Source: Firmicutes bacterium UBA3941
Lineage (GTDB): Bacteria; Bacillota; Clostridia; Caldicoprobacterales; UBA3941
Length of the DNA: 20,667 nucleotides
NCBI GenBank assembly: GCA_002385665.1
Contig: DGDX01000052.1
Span: 1 to 20,667, forward strand
Reading direction: 5' to 3'
Below the pieces are notes generated by a model. That model did no database searches, had not been told where the DNA came from, and saw nothing but the letters and a program-made list of their open reading frames with translations. A program made the translations under genes and the position numbers. The first letter of the stretch is position 1. Every line of letters begins with the position of its first letter. Below are positions 1-6,314 of this stretch, in pieces.

Positions 1-200
1 ACGCTCATGTTGCCAATACCACCAAAGCGAAGGGCTATAAGATATACGCTGGATACTACGGAAAGATTGGAGACGGTGTCGGCGGTTATGGCTGCCAGGG
101 CAAACTTTGTATCCCTGAGTAACCACATCAAATCCATCTTTGCCGAGATATAAAACAGGTCCAATACTCGTTTTAACCTATATATAATTTTAGCCACCAT
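1..200 (-). CDS. ABC-2 type exporter permease, second subunit (N-terminal fragment, cut by contig edge)
   Basis: Reading the minus strand from an ATG at 200-198 gives an uninterrupted 66-codon frame that runs off the left edge. It starts MVAKIIYRLKRVLDLFYI and continues through a short cytoplasmic stretch (about residues 17-38, with WLLRDTK) into the start of a hydrophobic segment. The start codon lies inside the last codons of the upstream permease gene (11-base overlap, 190-200), which implies translational coupling. This N-terminal layout (basic and amphipathic, then the first membrane helix) is like the neighbouring subunit and fits the second membrane component of an ABC-2 exporter; in such operons two different half-transporter permeases often lie side by side. 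The ATPase gene is not visible and would lie beyond the edge or elsewhere. The family assignment rests on the neighbour and on this short fragment. Confidence 0.6.
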   Translation of the reverse strand, partial: MVAKIIYRLKRVLDLFYISAKMDLMWLLRDTKFALAAITADTVSNLSVVSSVYLIALRFGGIGNMS

Positions 201-957
201 AGCTGACCATCCCCTCCTGTGATTTTTTGAATACCAGCAATGCAAAAGGCCATAGGATCAGGTTCCAGAAAATCTGTACCTTCAGGATGCTTAAGGGATC
301 CGAGGCACCTACAAAGATTGACAGGGGGGCACCACCCAGGCTGGCAAAGGGCTGGTATTTAACTATCCTGTCAAATCCCAGGGGCATCAGGCTGACAGGT
401 ATTATTGTCCCGGACAGCAGGGCAACGATGGCTGCCCTTATGCGACTTATCAGCCAACTCGTATTTCTAAGCTTGATTGACAGGCAGGCAAATAGAATAT
501 CGATGGCAAAACCCAGGCTGATGCATAGGAACAGGCTGACAAAAAACCATAAGGATGCAGGCCTGAGGTTTACGCCCACAAGGGGCGCTACTATAGCCAT
601 GGGTAGTGAGAACAAGAATAACATGGGTATCCATCCACCTACGGTCTGTGAGATGAGCTGGCCTATAATCGAGAGGGGGCGGCCATAGAGCCTCATAAGA
701 ACTCCTTCGCTAAGCCATCCCGACGCCGGGGTGTTTACGACCATCATGTCGGAGAGCAGGGAACTGACATATGCATATGAGAGCATTTGTTGCATACTCA
801 TTCCTACATCCACCCCCGATAACATGACTACTTTCCACAGAAAGACCAGGGGAACCAAGGTGAATATTTTAATAATAACATCAGGCAGGAGATAGATTAC
901 TCCGCCGTTTGTCTTTTCAAAATGAACCATTTGAGCTGTTTTTATATATTTAATCAT
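190..957 (-). CDS. ABC-2 family transporter permease
   Basis: 255 residues, strongly hydrophobic, with about six membrane segments (approximately residues 22-46, 55-70, 105-128, 135-160, 173-195 and 225-245). This size and layout match the ABC-2 permease family (COG3694/PF06182 type) whose members pair with a second similar permease and an ATPase to export drugs, viologens or peptides. No ATP-binding motif is present, as expected of a membrane subunit. The start is ATG at 957-955 with AAGGAG seven to eight bases upstream on the minus strand. It is the first gene after a consensus promoter (1293-1321) and a 330-base leader containing a terminator, so expression is probably conditional. The next permease gene overlaps its 3' end. 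The exported substrate cannot be told from the sequence. Confidence 0.8.
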   Translation of the reverse strand: MIKYIKTAQMVHFEKTNGGVIYLLPDVIIKIFTLVPLVFLWKVVMLSGVDVGMSMQQMLSYAYVSSLLSDMMVVNTPASGWLSEGVLMRLYGRPLSIIGQLISQTVGGWIPMLFLFSLPMAIVAPLVGVNLRPASLWFFVSLFLCISLGFAIDILFACLSIKLRNTSWLISRIRAAIVALLSGTIIPVSLMPLGFDRIVKYQPFASLGGAPLSIFVGASDPLSILKVQIFWNLILWPFALLVFKKSQEGMVSYGG

Positions 958-990
958 GTGTTATGCACTCCTTAATCGTTGAGATTTGGG

Positions 991-1028
991 TATAAAAATA
1001 CCCAGGCTTCCGTTTGAATGCCTGGGTT
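991..1028 (-). terminator. Intrinsic terminator inside the exporter leader
   Basis: On the minus strand ACCCAGGC (1027-1020) pairs perfectly with GCCTGGGT (1007-1000) around a 12-base loop, followed by the U-rich run ATTTTTATA. It sits after the promoter and before the ribosome binding site of the gene it would cut off. The 3' arm can instead fold into GGGTAT-TTTT-ATACCC (1003-988), which would prevent the terminator. Confidence 0.7.
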
Positions 1029-1057
1029 ACCAACACATGATTAATATACCTGTTTGA

Positions 1058-1261
1058 CTAGGCAGGGTATATGCGTGGCAAGAGGCACTCAATACGGTAA
1101 AAATGGACACAGCTATCCCGTAGCAGAGCAAAACCGGCACAGATGACGGGTAAAAGCTCAGACTTCAGCCATGATCCTGATCTTCTGTTGTTGCGTATAT
1201 AGCCTTTAATGAGTGCACATTCCGTATATAAACCACCGCCACGAACAAAAGATATATCCAT
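1058..1261 (-). CDS. Possible 67-residue leader ORF (doubtful)
   Basis: ATG at 1261-1259 with GGTGGTGAGAGG just upstream opens a 67-codon frame ending at 1058, about 25 bases after the predicted transcription start and just before the attenuator hairpins. The peptide begins MDISFVRGGGLY, is rich in Arg, Cys and Leu, and has no clear membrane segment or known motif. Its place is that of a regulatory leader peptide such as bmrB ahead of bmrCD in Bacillus, where stalled translation changes the terminator fold. The frame could equally be accidental within a structured RNA. Confidence 0.25.
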   Translation of the reverse strand: MDISFVRGGGLYTECALIKGYIRNNRRSGSWLKSELLPVICAGFALLRDSCVHFYRIECLLPRIYPA

Positions 1262-1292
1262 ACCTCTCACCACCTTTCCTATAGATGAAATA

Positions 1293-1321
1293 ATTATATA
1301 ACTATGTTAGAATGATGTCAA
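1293..1321 (-). promoter_or_regulatory. Perfect-consensus SigA promoter for the ABC exporter
   Basis: On the minus strand TTGACA (1321-1316), a 17-base spacer and TATAAT (1298-1293): both hexamers match the housekeeping consensus exactly with optimal spacing. Predicted start of transcription is near 1286. A promoter this strong feeding a leader with its own terminator suggests control after initiation. Confidence 0.85.
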
Positions 1322-1374
1322 TCATAGTTTATCCATATTTTGTACTACTGACTCTATCTCTGTTAATAATATGC

Positions 1375-1403
1375 TTGACAGGGAAGAAGGGGAATGGTAA
1401 TAT
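1375..1403 (+). promoter_or_regulatory. Candidate promoter facing the amidohydrolase operon
   Basis: TTGACA at 1375-1380, a 17-base spacer and TAATAT at 1398-1403 (4 of 6 to consensus). It would give an untranslated leader of about 700 bases. I saw no better promoter nearer to the gene at 2107, but weak or activator-dependent ones would not be obvious by eye. Confidence 0.4.
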
Positions 1404-1689
1404 AAAATTAACAAAATATTAATAGATTTTGACACATATATTACATCCTACTTGTTTTACTTGAACCATATATAATAGAATATACTTTGATTTAGTATAT
1501 ATTATCTGGCGAGGCGACTCGCCTTAGCCAATTGGAATAGTTTATTTGAATATTAACAAGACCACAGATAATCAGCTTACTTTTTACTACACATACCAGC
1601 AAATAATGGATTAGGAAATCATAGGTTACAACTAATGTCCACTTACATGTCATTTGACCAAATTTTTTTGCTTTTACACTTATACTACC

Positions 1690-1890
1690 GGGGATCGTCC
1701 TAACTTTCTACATTATAATCGACTGCATCGTTTTTATAGTTAACTGCACATTTATAGAAACTGTAATACCCAAGCCTTACTCTCCCGACTGCTATAGTCG
1801 GTAAGTGGGGTAGAATCGATATCTAAAATTGCAATGCGGTTTATTACGGGATAAATCTCTTTTACTGTCTAAAAAATCAAGTTGTAAGGG
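1690..1890 (-). pseudogene. Possible relic of a DDE-type transposase (weak)
   Basis: Minus-strand translation gives a 30-odd-codon open stretch containing ILDIDSTPLTDYSSRE (around 1835-1770). After a frame change it continues as GYYSFYKCAVNYKNDAVDYN (around 1769-1710), then hits stops. A D-x-D-S-T motif followed by a G-Y-rich patch recalls the first catalytic block of IS1380-like transposases, but identity is low, no terminal repeats were found and the signal could be chance. Confidence 0.2.
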
Positions 1891-2106
1891 GATTTGCTCT
1901 ATGATCGAAAGTAACACTTCCTAAACCTCAAAACGCCATCAATAACAACATTTCCAATTTTTCTGGAATCAATCACTAAATAAATCACCGTTAATTTAAG
2001 ATTCTCTGTCAACCAATCATAACCATAAAATAAACCAAATAAGGAGGGTAGAACCAGATAACTCATTTACAACCTATGAAAAGGAGAATAGCGAGGTGGA
2101 ATAATT

Positions 2107-3327
2107 ATGAAGTATGATTTACTTATTAGAAATGGCCATGTGATTGATCCCGGAAATGAAATAAACGGTAAAATGGATGTTGCGATTAAAGACGGCAAAA
2201 TTGCCTCTGTTGCACCTGAAATTAGCAGTGAACTGGCAAAAGAAGCTGTCGATGCCAAAGGGTATTATGTTGTACCCGGACTTGTGGACATACACACCCA
2301 TGTATATCCTCTCTTCCCATATCAGGGACTCCCCAACATTAATGCAGACGATCATCTCCTTAAGGGCGGTTGCACAACTACGGTAGATGCAGGTTCCGTA
2401 GGTTGGCGCGATTTCCTCTATTTCAAAGAACACGTAATTGACAAATCGGTATGTCGTGTACTCGCATATTTGAATATTGCTGCCCAGGGCATGGTAGATT
2501 TGCGATCGGAACAGTATGTCAAAAACATGCATCCTCAGGTTGTGGCATCTGTTATCAAGGCATTTCCTGAAGATCTGGTCGGAGTTAAGTCAGCCCACTA
2601 CCGTCCCGGAGGCAGGCCGGCCTATGACAATGAGAACCCTCCATGGGGCTCTGTTGACAAGGCCCTGGAGGCAGCGGAACTTTCGGGAACCCACTGCATG
2701 ATCGATTTCGGTGTTTGTCCGGTGCATTCTCCCTATGACGAGTTCGTAACCAAAAGGCTGCGTCCCGGAGACATTCATACCCACGTGTTTGCCCAACAGT
2801 TTCCCACAGTTGACCGGGAAGGTAAGGTATACGACTACATGTGGGAGGCCAGGGAAAGGGGAGTACTCTTCGATGTAGGCCATGGAGCCGGAAGCTTTTG
2901 GTTCCGCAACGGTCATCGGGCCCTGCGTGACGGATTCGCACCCGATACCATTTCAACCGATCTGCACGCATCCAGCATCCGGGGAGCCGCACAAAGCATG
3001 CTCCACACCATGGGTAAGTTTTACAATATGGGAATGCCTCTCGAAGAGGTTATCGCCAGATCCACCCATATTCCGGCAAAAGTCATTAACCGTCCGGAAC
3101 TGGGAACCCTCTCCGTCGGTAGCTGTGCCGATATAGCTGTAATCTCGATAATTGAAGGCGACTTTGATTATATTGACAATGGCAATGCCAGGATAAAGGG
3201 CACAAGCAAGTTCGATTGCAGGATGACTATCCGTGAAGGGAAGATAGTGTTCGACGGCTACGGAATGTCAATGCCCTTATGGGAGGAAGCCCCCAAAGAT
3301 ACGTACTGGAAGGAATATTGGCAATAG
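2107..3327 (+). CDS. Amidohydrolase/deacetylase-family metallohydrolase (EF0837/Atu3266-like)
   Basis: 406 residues, the usual length of this amidohydrolase-superfamily group (COG3964). The TIM-barrel metal site is complete: His63-x-His65 in VDIHTHVYP, a lysine at 161 (GVKSAH) suited to be the carboxylated bridging residue, His224/His226 in GDIHTHVF, His259 in DVGHG and Asp285 in ISTDLH. The N-terminal beta-sandwich starts with the dihydroorotase-like NGHVIDPGNE. Relatives act on N-acyl or ester bonds of small metabolites and are often encoded beside a SelA/DgaE-like PLP enzyme, as here (37 bases downstream). The start is ATG with GAGGTGG 7 bases upstream. First gene of a five-gene run ending at the terminator 6118-6161. 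Family is confident; substrate is unknown. Confidence 0.88.
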   Translation: MKYDLLIRNGHVIDPGNEINGKMDVAIKDGKIASVAPEISSELAKEAVDAKGYYVVPGLVDIHTHVYPLFPYQGLPNINADDHLLKGGCTTTVDAGSVGWRDFLYFKEHVIDKSVCRVLAYLNIAAQGMVDLRSEQYVKNMHPQVVASVIKAFPEDLVGVKSAHYRPGGRPAYDNENPPWGSVDKALEAAELSGTHCMIDFGVCPVHSPYDEFVTKRLRPGDIHTHVFAQQFPTVDREGKVYDYMWEARERGVLFDVGHGAGSFWFRNGHRALRDGFAPDTISTDLHASSIRGAAQSMLHTMGKFYNMGMPLEEVIARSTHIPAKVINRPELGTLSVGSCADIAVISIIEGDFDYIDNGNARIKGTSKFDCRMTIREGKIVFDGYGMSMPLWEEAPKDTYWKEYWQ

Positions 3328-3364
3328 ATCATTGAAAGTAAATTAGCACTAAGGGGGATTTATT

Positions 3365-4486
3365 ATGGGTATATACGAAGAATTAGGCGTTAAACGAATT
3401 ATTAACGGTGCTGCTACCTTAACTGCCATAGGGGGCTCAATCATGCCCCCGGAGGTTCTGGATTCTATGAAGGAGGCATCACAAAGTTATGTATCCATTA
3501 TAGAACTGCAGCATAAGGCAGGTGCCCAAATTGCCAAATGGACCAATAACGAAGCAGCCATGGTATCCAACGGAGCGGCAGCGGGCATGGTTCTGGCTAC
3601 AGCAGCCTGTATTGCAGGGGACGATGAAGAAAAGAGAAGACAGTTGCCACATACAGATGGAATGAAGAATGAAGTTGTAGTCTACGGTCCCCAAAGGGTT
3701 GGATACGATTTTGCAATACGCCAGGCGGGCGGAAAAATCGTGGAATACGGATCTCCCGATGGCGCAACCCGTGAGGAACTTGAAGCTGCAATAACGGACA
3801 AGACAGCTGCCATCTTTGTATTTTACTTTGAGCACCGTATGGACAAACAGCTACCTCTTGAAGAGGTTGTAGAGATAGGCCATAACAGGGGCATTCCGGT
3901 CATCGTTGATGCAGCTGCACAACTGCCCCGCAGGGAAAACCTATGGAGGTTTACACGGGACTTGGGAGCCGACCTGGCCATTTTCAGCGGAGGTAAGGGA
4001 CTGCGGGGTCCCCAGAGCAGCGGACTTGTTGTGGGGAAAAAGTGGCTGGTAGACCTGATGATTTCATTCTCCTGCCCCAATGCGGGCATTGGCAGGCCCT
4101 TTAAGGTGGGTAAGGAAGAAATTGTAGGGTTGATGACAGCGGTAAAGCTTTATATGGAGAAGGACATGGAAGCGGAAATGGCATGTTGGGAAGCCCAGGT
4201 CCAATCTGTTATAGATGCATTCAAGGATGAAAGCGCTGTTTGTGCAATTCGCGATTTTCCCAGCGAAGCCGGCCAGCCCATGCCAAGGGCAAAGGTTTCC
4301 CTTGACCAGGATGCTTTTAGCGCCGATGTAAGGGAGATAGATAATTGGTTAAAGGAGGGAGAGCCAAGCATCTATCTGGCAACCATAGGCGATGCCTTTT
4401 ATATTAATCCCCAAACCCTGATGCCTGGGGAGATTGATATTGTAATAGAAAGACTTAAGGAAGCTATTGATAAATATAAAAAGTAG
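3365..4486 (+). CDS. PLP-dependent SelA/DgaE-like ammonia-lyase
   Basis: 373 residues of aminotransferase fold-type I, SelA-like group (COG1921). It opens with the family hallmark YEELGVKRIINGAATLTAIGG and carries a phosphate-binding patch SNGAAAGMVLA. The Schiff-base lysine is Lys211 in FSGGKGLRGPQSSG, and an acidic residue pairs with the cofactor ring in PVIVDAAAQLP. Characterised relatives include D-glucosaminate-6-phosphate ammonia-lyase (DgaE), which eliminates ammonia to give an enamine that becomes a 2-keto-3-deoxy product. True SelA is longer and acts on Ser-tRNA(Sec), and no selenium genes are here. The pairing with an amidohydrolase suggests a deacylate-then-deaminate sequence. Three Rid proteins follow, which fits an enamine/imine-releasing enzyme. 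The ribosome binding site AAGGGGG precedes the ATG. The exact substrate is inferred, not shown. Confidence 0.82.
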   Translation: MGIYEELGVKRIINGAATLTAIGGSIMPPEVLDSMKEASQSYVSIIELQHKAGAQIAKWTNNEAAMVSNGAAAGMVLATAACIAGDDEEKRRQLPHTDGMKNEVVVYGPQRVGYDFAIRQAGGKIVEYGSPDGATREELEAAITDKTAAIFVFYFEHRMDKQLPLEEVVEIGHNRGIPVIVDAAAQLPRRENLWRFTRDLGADLAIFSGGKGLRGPQSSGLVVGKKWLVDLMISFSCPNAGIGRPFKVGKEEIVGLMTAVKLYMEKDMEAEMACWEAQVQSVIDAFKDESAVCAIRDFPSEAGQPMPRAKVSLDQDAFSADVREIDNWLKEGEPSIYLATIGDAFYINPQTLMPGEIDIVIERLKEAIDKYKK

Positions 4487-4497
4487 GAGGTATTTTG

Positions 4498-4962
4498 ATG
4501 AATGCTGAAAAAATACTTAAGGACATGGGTATTGAGCTGAAACCCATCAACCGGAAGGGTAAAAGCGTTGTACCAATTCGCAGGTACAAGGACTTACTGT
4601 TTATATCCGGACATGGCCCTGTAGATGAAAACGGGGAACCCTTAATGCAGGGATGCGTAGGGGAAGATCTGACTCCGGAGCAGGCTTATGAAGCAGCCCG
4701 CCTATGCGCCATCAGCATGTTGCGCACCATTAAGGACTATTTAGGTGATCTGGACAGGGTTGAAGAGTGGATAAAGGTGTTGGGCCTGGTGAATTCAGGT
4801 GGAGATTTCTGGGGTATGCCCAGAGCAATTAATGGTTTTTCAGATGTAATTGTACAGGTGTTCGGCGAACGCGGAAGACACGCCCGTGCAGCCATGGGCA
4901 GTGCAAACCACGAGTCTTCATATCCTGTGGTAGTGGATGCGATAATCCGTATACGGGATTAA
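4498..4962 (+). CDS. RidA/YjgF-family protein, paralogue 1 of 3
   Basis: 154 residues. The fold signature runs from DLLFISGHGPVDENG through LGDLDRVEEWIKVLG to RGRHARAAMGSA and ends VVVDAIIRI. Arg130 occupies the place of the carboxylate-binding arginine that RidA uses to hydrolyse enamine/imine intermediates, and Asp replaces the usual Glu near the C-terminus. This longer Rid subgroup (about 150 residues against about 128 in classical RidA) has mostly unknown substrates. An ATG at 4498 is preferred over the TTG directly before it because GGAGG is then 7 bases away; that GGAGG begins at the stop codon of the PLP gene, so the two are probably coupled. The product likely processes the unstable product of that enzyme. 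Confidence 0.85.
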   Translation: MNAEKILKDMGIELKPINRKGKSVVPIRRYKDLLFISGHGPVDENGEPLMQGCVGEDLTPEQAYEAARLCAISMLRTIKDYLGDLDRVEEWIKVLGLVNSGGDFWGMPRAINGFSDVIVQVFGERGRHARAAMGSANHESSYPVVVDAIIRIRD

Positions 4963-5034
4963 TGGCAGAGACTGCACGAAGATAGCAGCGTTGCTTATAT
5001 TACCACAGACAATCACCTATAAAAAATATATAGA

Positions 5035-5076
5035 AAGGAGTTTCGTTTTTATAAACTAAAAACGAGATTGATTATG
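5035..5076 (+). promoter_or_regulatory. Split ribosome binding site bridged by a hairpin
   Basis: AAGGAG (5035-5040) is 33 bases from the ATG at 5074, much too far in linear RNA. Between them an 11-bp stem (5041-5051 with 5057-5067, loop TAAAC; nine continuous Watson-Crick pairs, then one G-U and one A-U) takes up the extra length, leaving six bases between the hairpin foot and the ATG. No other good Shine-Dalgarno lies near the start (only GAG at 5064-5066, within the stem). Confidence 0.55.
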
Positions 5077-5559
5077 GGAAAGTTAGATATAAAGAAGAAA
5101 TTAATAGAACTTCCGGCTAACGAAATTGAAATACCATATATCGACTATACCGGGAGAGCGCTTATTGGCTTAAGGGAAAGCAATGGACTGGTATATGTAT
5201 CCGGTACGGGATGCGAAGATCCAACCGATGGGCATGGGGTTTGGACCGGAGCCGTAGGCAGAGAGGTTTCACTGGAGGAAGGATACAAGGCTGCTCAGTG
5301 GTGTGCCTTGCTTCAGCTGAACATAATGAGGAATCAATACGGGTTGGACAGAATTGATTCCGTTGTACGGGCCTTTGCACTTATACAGGTAGCTGACGAT
5401 TTCTATGATCTGGATAAGGTCTTTGATGGTTACTCAGATGTAATGTACAGCGTATTCCGAGACAGGGGACGCCATGTCAGAACCATCATGGGCACACGTA
5501 ACCTTCCAAACCATCTCATAACCATTGAGGTAGAGACCATTTTCAAGCTTAAGGATTAA
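5074..5559 (+). CDS. RidA/YjgF-family protein, paralogue 2 of 3
   Basis: 161 residues with the same fold signature as its neighbours: LVYVSGTGCEDP, YGLDRIDSVVRAFALIQ, FDGYSDVMYSVF and RGRHVRTIMG, with Arg136 at the substrate-carboxylate position and a Glu retained near the end (ITIEVETI), closer to classical RidA there than paralogues 1 and 3. It is the most divergent of the three, with an extended N-terminus (LPANEIEIPYIDYTGRA). ATG at 5074 is favoured over the TTG at 5068; translation start seems to depend on the hairpin-bridged ribosome binding site described separately. It lies 111 bases after paralogue 1 and 54 before paralogue 3. Divergence between tandem copies suggests different partners or a mixed trimer, since Rid proteins are trimers with active sites between subunits. 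Confidence 0.83.
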   Translation: MGKLDIKKKLIELPANEIEIPYIDYTGRALIGLRESNGLVYVSGTGCEDPTDGHGVWTGAVGREVSLEEGYKAAQWCALLQLNIMRNQYGLDRIDSVVRAFALIQVADDFYDLDKVFDGYSDVMYSVFRDRGRHVRTIMGTRNLPNHLITIEVETIFKLKD

Positions 5560-5613
5560 GAACCGGGGATTTTATAGTGTCGGATAAAAAATACGGAGAT
5601 ATAGGAGGATATT

Positions 5614-6081
5614 ATGAGTTTAGCAGAACAAAGATTAAAAGAGCTGGACATTCAATTACCGGCCCCGAGATTAAAAGGCAGGGGCTCGGCGCCATATAAG
5701 ATTGTCGATGACTTGCTGTTTATCGGAGGGGTTGCACCCCTGGATGAGGACGGTAACCTGGCATATACCGGACGGGTTGGAGCAGATCTTACCACCGAGG
5801 AAGGCTATAATGCCGGAAGGCTGGTAGGCTACAACATGCTTAGACTCATCCGCGATGCCCTGGGAGACCTGGACAGGGTAGATTATATTGTAAGAGCTAT
5901 TGCAATGGTAAGTGGCAAGAAAGGATTTAGTGAGATCTATAAGGTTGCAGACGGTTTTTCAGACATTATGACGGAAGTCCTGGGAGAACGCGGGGTACAT
6001 GCAAGAAATGCCGTTGGTGCATCGACCCTGAACGGCAATGCCCCTATTATATGTGACGCTATCATAAAGATCCGGAAGTAA
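5614..6081 (+). CDS. RidA/YjgF-family protein, paralogue 3 of 3
   Basis: 155 residues. It resembles paralogue 1 most: LKELDIQLPAPRLKGRGSAP at the start, DLLFIGGVAPLDEDGNLAYT, LGDLDRVDYIVRAIAMVS, ADGFSDIMTEVLGERGVHAR with Arg131 as the expected catalytic arginine, and a C-terminal IICDAIIKI. ATG has GGAGG at optimal distance. Last gene before the strong terminator at 6118-6161, so it closes the amidohydrolase-PLP-Rid transcription unit. The role is inferred as hydrolysis of enamine/imine or related keto intermediates generated by the PLP enzyme in the same unit. Confidence 0.85.
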   Translation: MSLAEQRLKELDIQLPAPRLKGRGSAPYKIVDDLLFIGGVAPLDEDGNLAYTGRVGADLTTEEGYNAGRLVGYNMLRLIRDALGDLDRVDYIVRAIAMVSGKKGFSEIYKVADGFSDIMTEVLGERGVHARNAVGASTLNGNAPIICDAIIKIRK

Positions 6082-6117
6082 TTGTGAATGCAAAGCTATT
6101 ACTTCTGATATCTAATG

Positions 6118-6161
6118 AAAAAATGCTTGGTTGCGAGGAGCTAAACCAACCAAGCATTTTT
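6118..6161 (+). terminator. Strong intrinsic terminator after the Rid genes
   Basis: AAAAATGCTTGGTTG pairs with CAACCAAGCATTTTT (15 bp, arms 6119-6133 and 6147-6161) around a 13-base loop, ending in a T run. The A/T flanks would let it also work on the other strand. The motif AAGCATTTTTC is repeated immediately downstream (6163-6173). Confidence 0.85.
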
Positions 6162-6173
6162 CAAGCATTTTTC

Positions 6174-6314
6174 CTGAGGTAATGGTGATGAACCATATAT
6201 TAACCCCTCAATGACCGCTGTTAAAGTGTTGGGGTTGGTAAACCATGTGTCATCACATCCGTTGGTAATAGAAGTAACCGATCGAATATGTGATTAATTG
6301 AAGAGGTGAGTGTT
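6174..6314 (+). promoter_or_regulatory. Leader region of the SDR operon with nested inverted repeats
   Basis: No clear promoter hexamers are seen. GTGATGA (6185-6191) pairs with TCATCAC (6250-6256), enclosing AACCCC (6202-6207) with GGGGTT (6231-6236). These could be an operator or a folded 5' leader. The ribosome binding site GAGGTG lies at 6303-6308. Confidence 0.35.

Larger units (their letters stand above)
958..1286 (-). promoter_or_regulatory. Long structured 5' leader (candidate attenuator or riboswitch) of the ABC exporter
   Basis: From the predicted transcription start near 1286 to the permease ATG there are about 330 transcribed bases. They contain, in order on the minus strand: a possible leader ORF; a hairpin around 1045-1070 (ATACC..TG with CAGGTAT); one arm of a 13-bp inverted repeat (1044-1032); a terminator (1027-991); a second perfect hairpin GGGTAT/ATACCC (1003-988) that shares bases with the terminator's 3' arm; the ribosome binding site; and the other arm of the 13-bp repeat (962-950), which covers the start codon. 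I could not match it to T-box, guanidine, M-box, yybP-ykoY, cobalamin or c-di-AMP consensus motifs by eye. Confidence 0.55.
1322..2106. other. Intergenic region of about 780 bases without an intact gene
   Basis: No frame of plausible coding quality spans this A+T-rich stretch between the divergent exporter and the amidohydrolase gene. It holds a candidate plus-strand promoter at 1375-1403; a tight hairpin GGCGAG-GCGA-CTCGCC at 1508-1523; a second hairpin CCGACT-GCTAT-AGTCGG at 1785-1801, extended by CTTAC/GTAAG; and a possible decayed coding relic on the minus strand (about 1690-1890). The final 15 bases carry the ribosome binding site of the amidohydrolase (GAGGTGG). Confidence 0.6.

Noticed and set aside
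227..688. Plus-strand ORF of 153 codons opposite the ABC-2 permease
   Set aside because: Basic, low-complexity translation with no motif; the minus-strand frame has clear membrane helices, a proper ribosome binding site and a promoter.
3365..4486. Selenocysteine synthase (SelA) as the identity of the PLP enzyme
   Set aside because: It is about 90 residues shorter than true SelA, sits in a catabolic context, and no selB, selD or tRNA-Sec is nearby; a DgaE-like lyase fits better.
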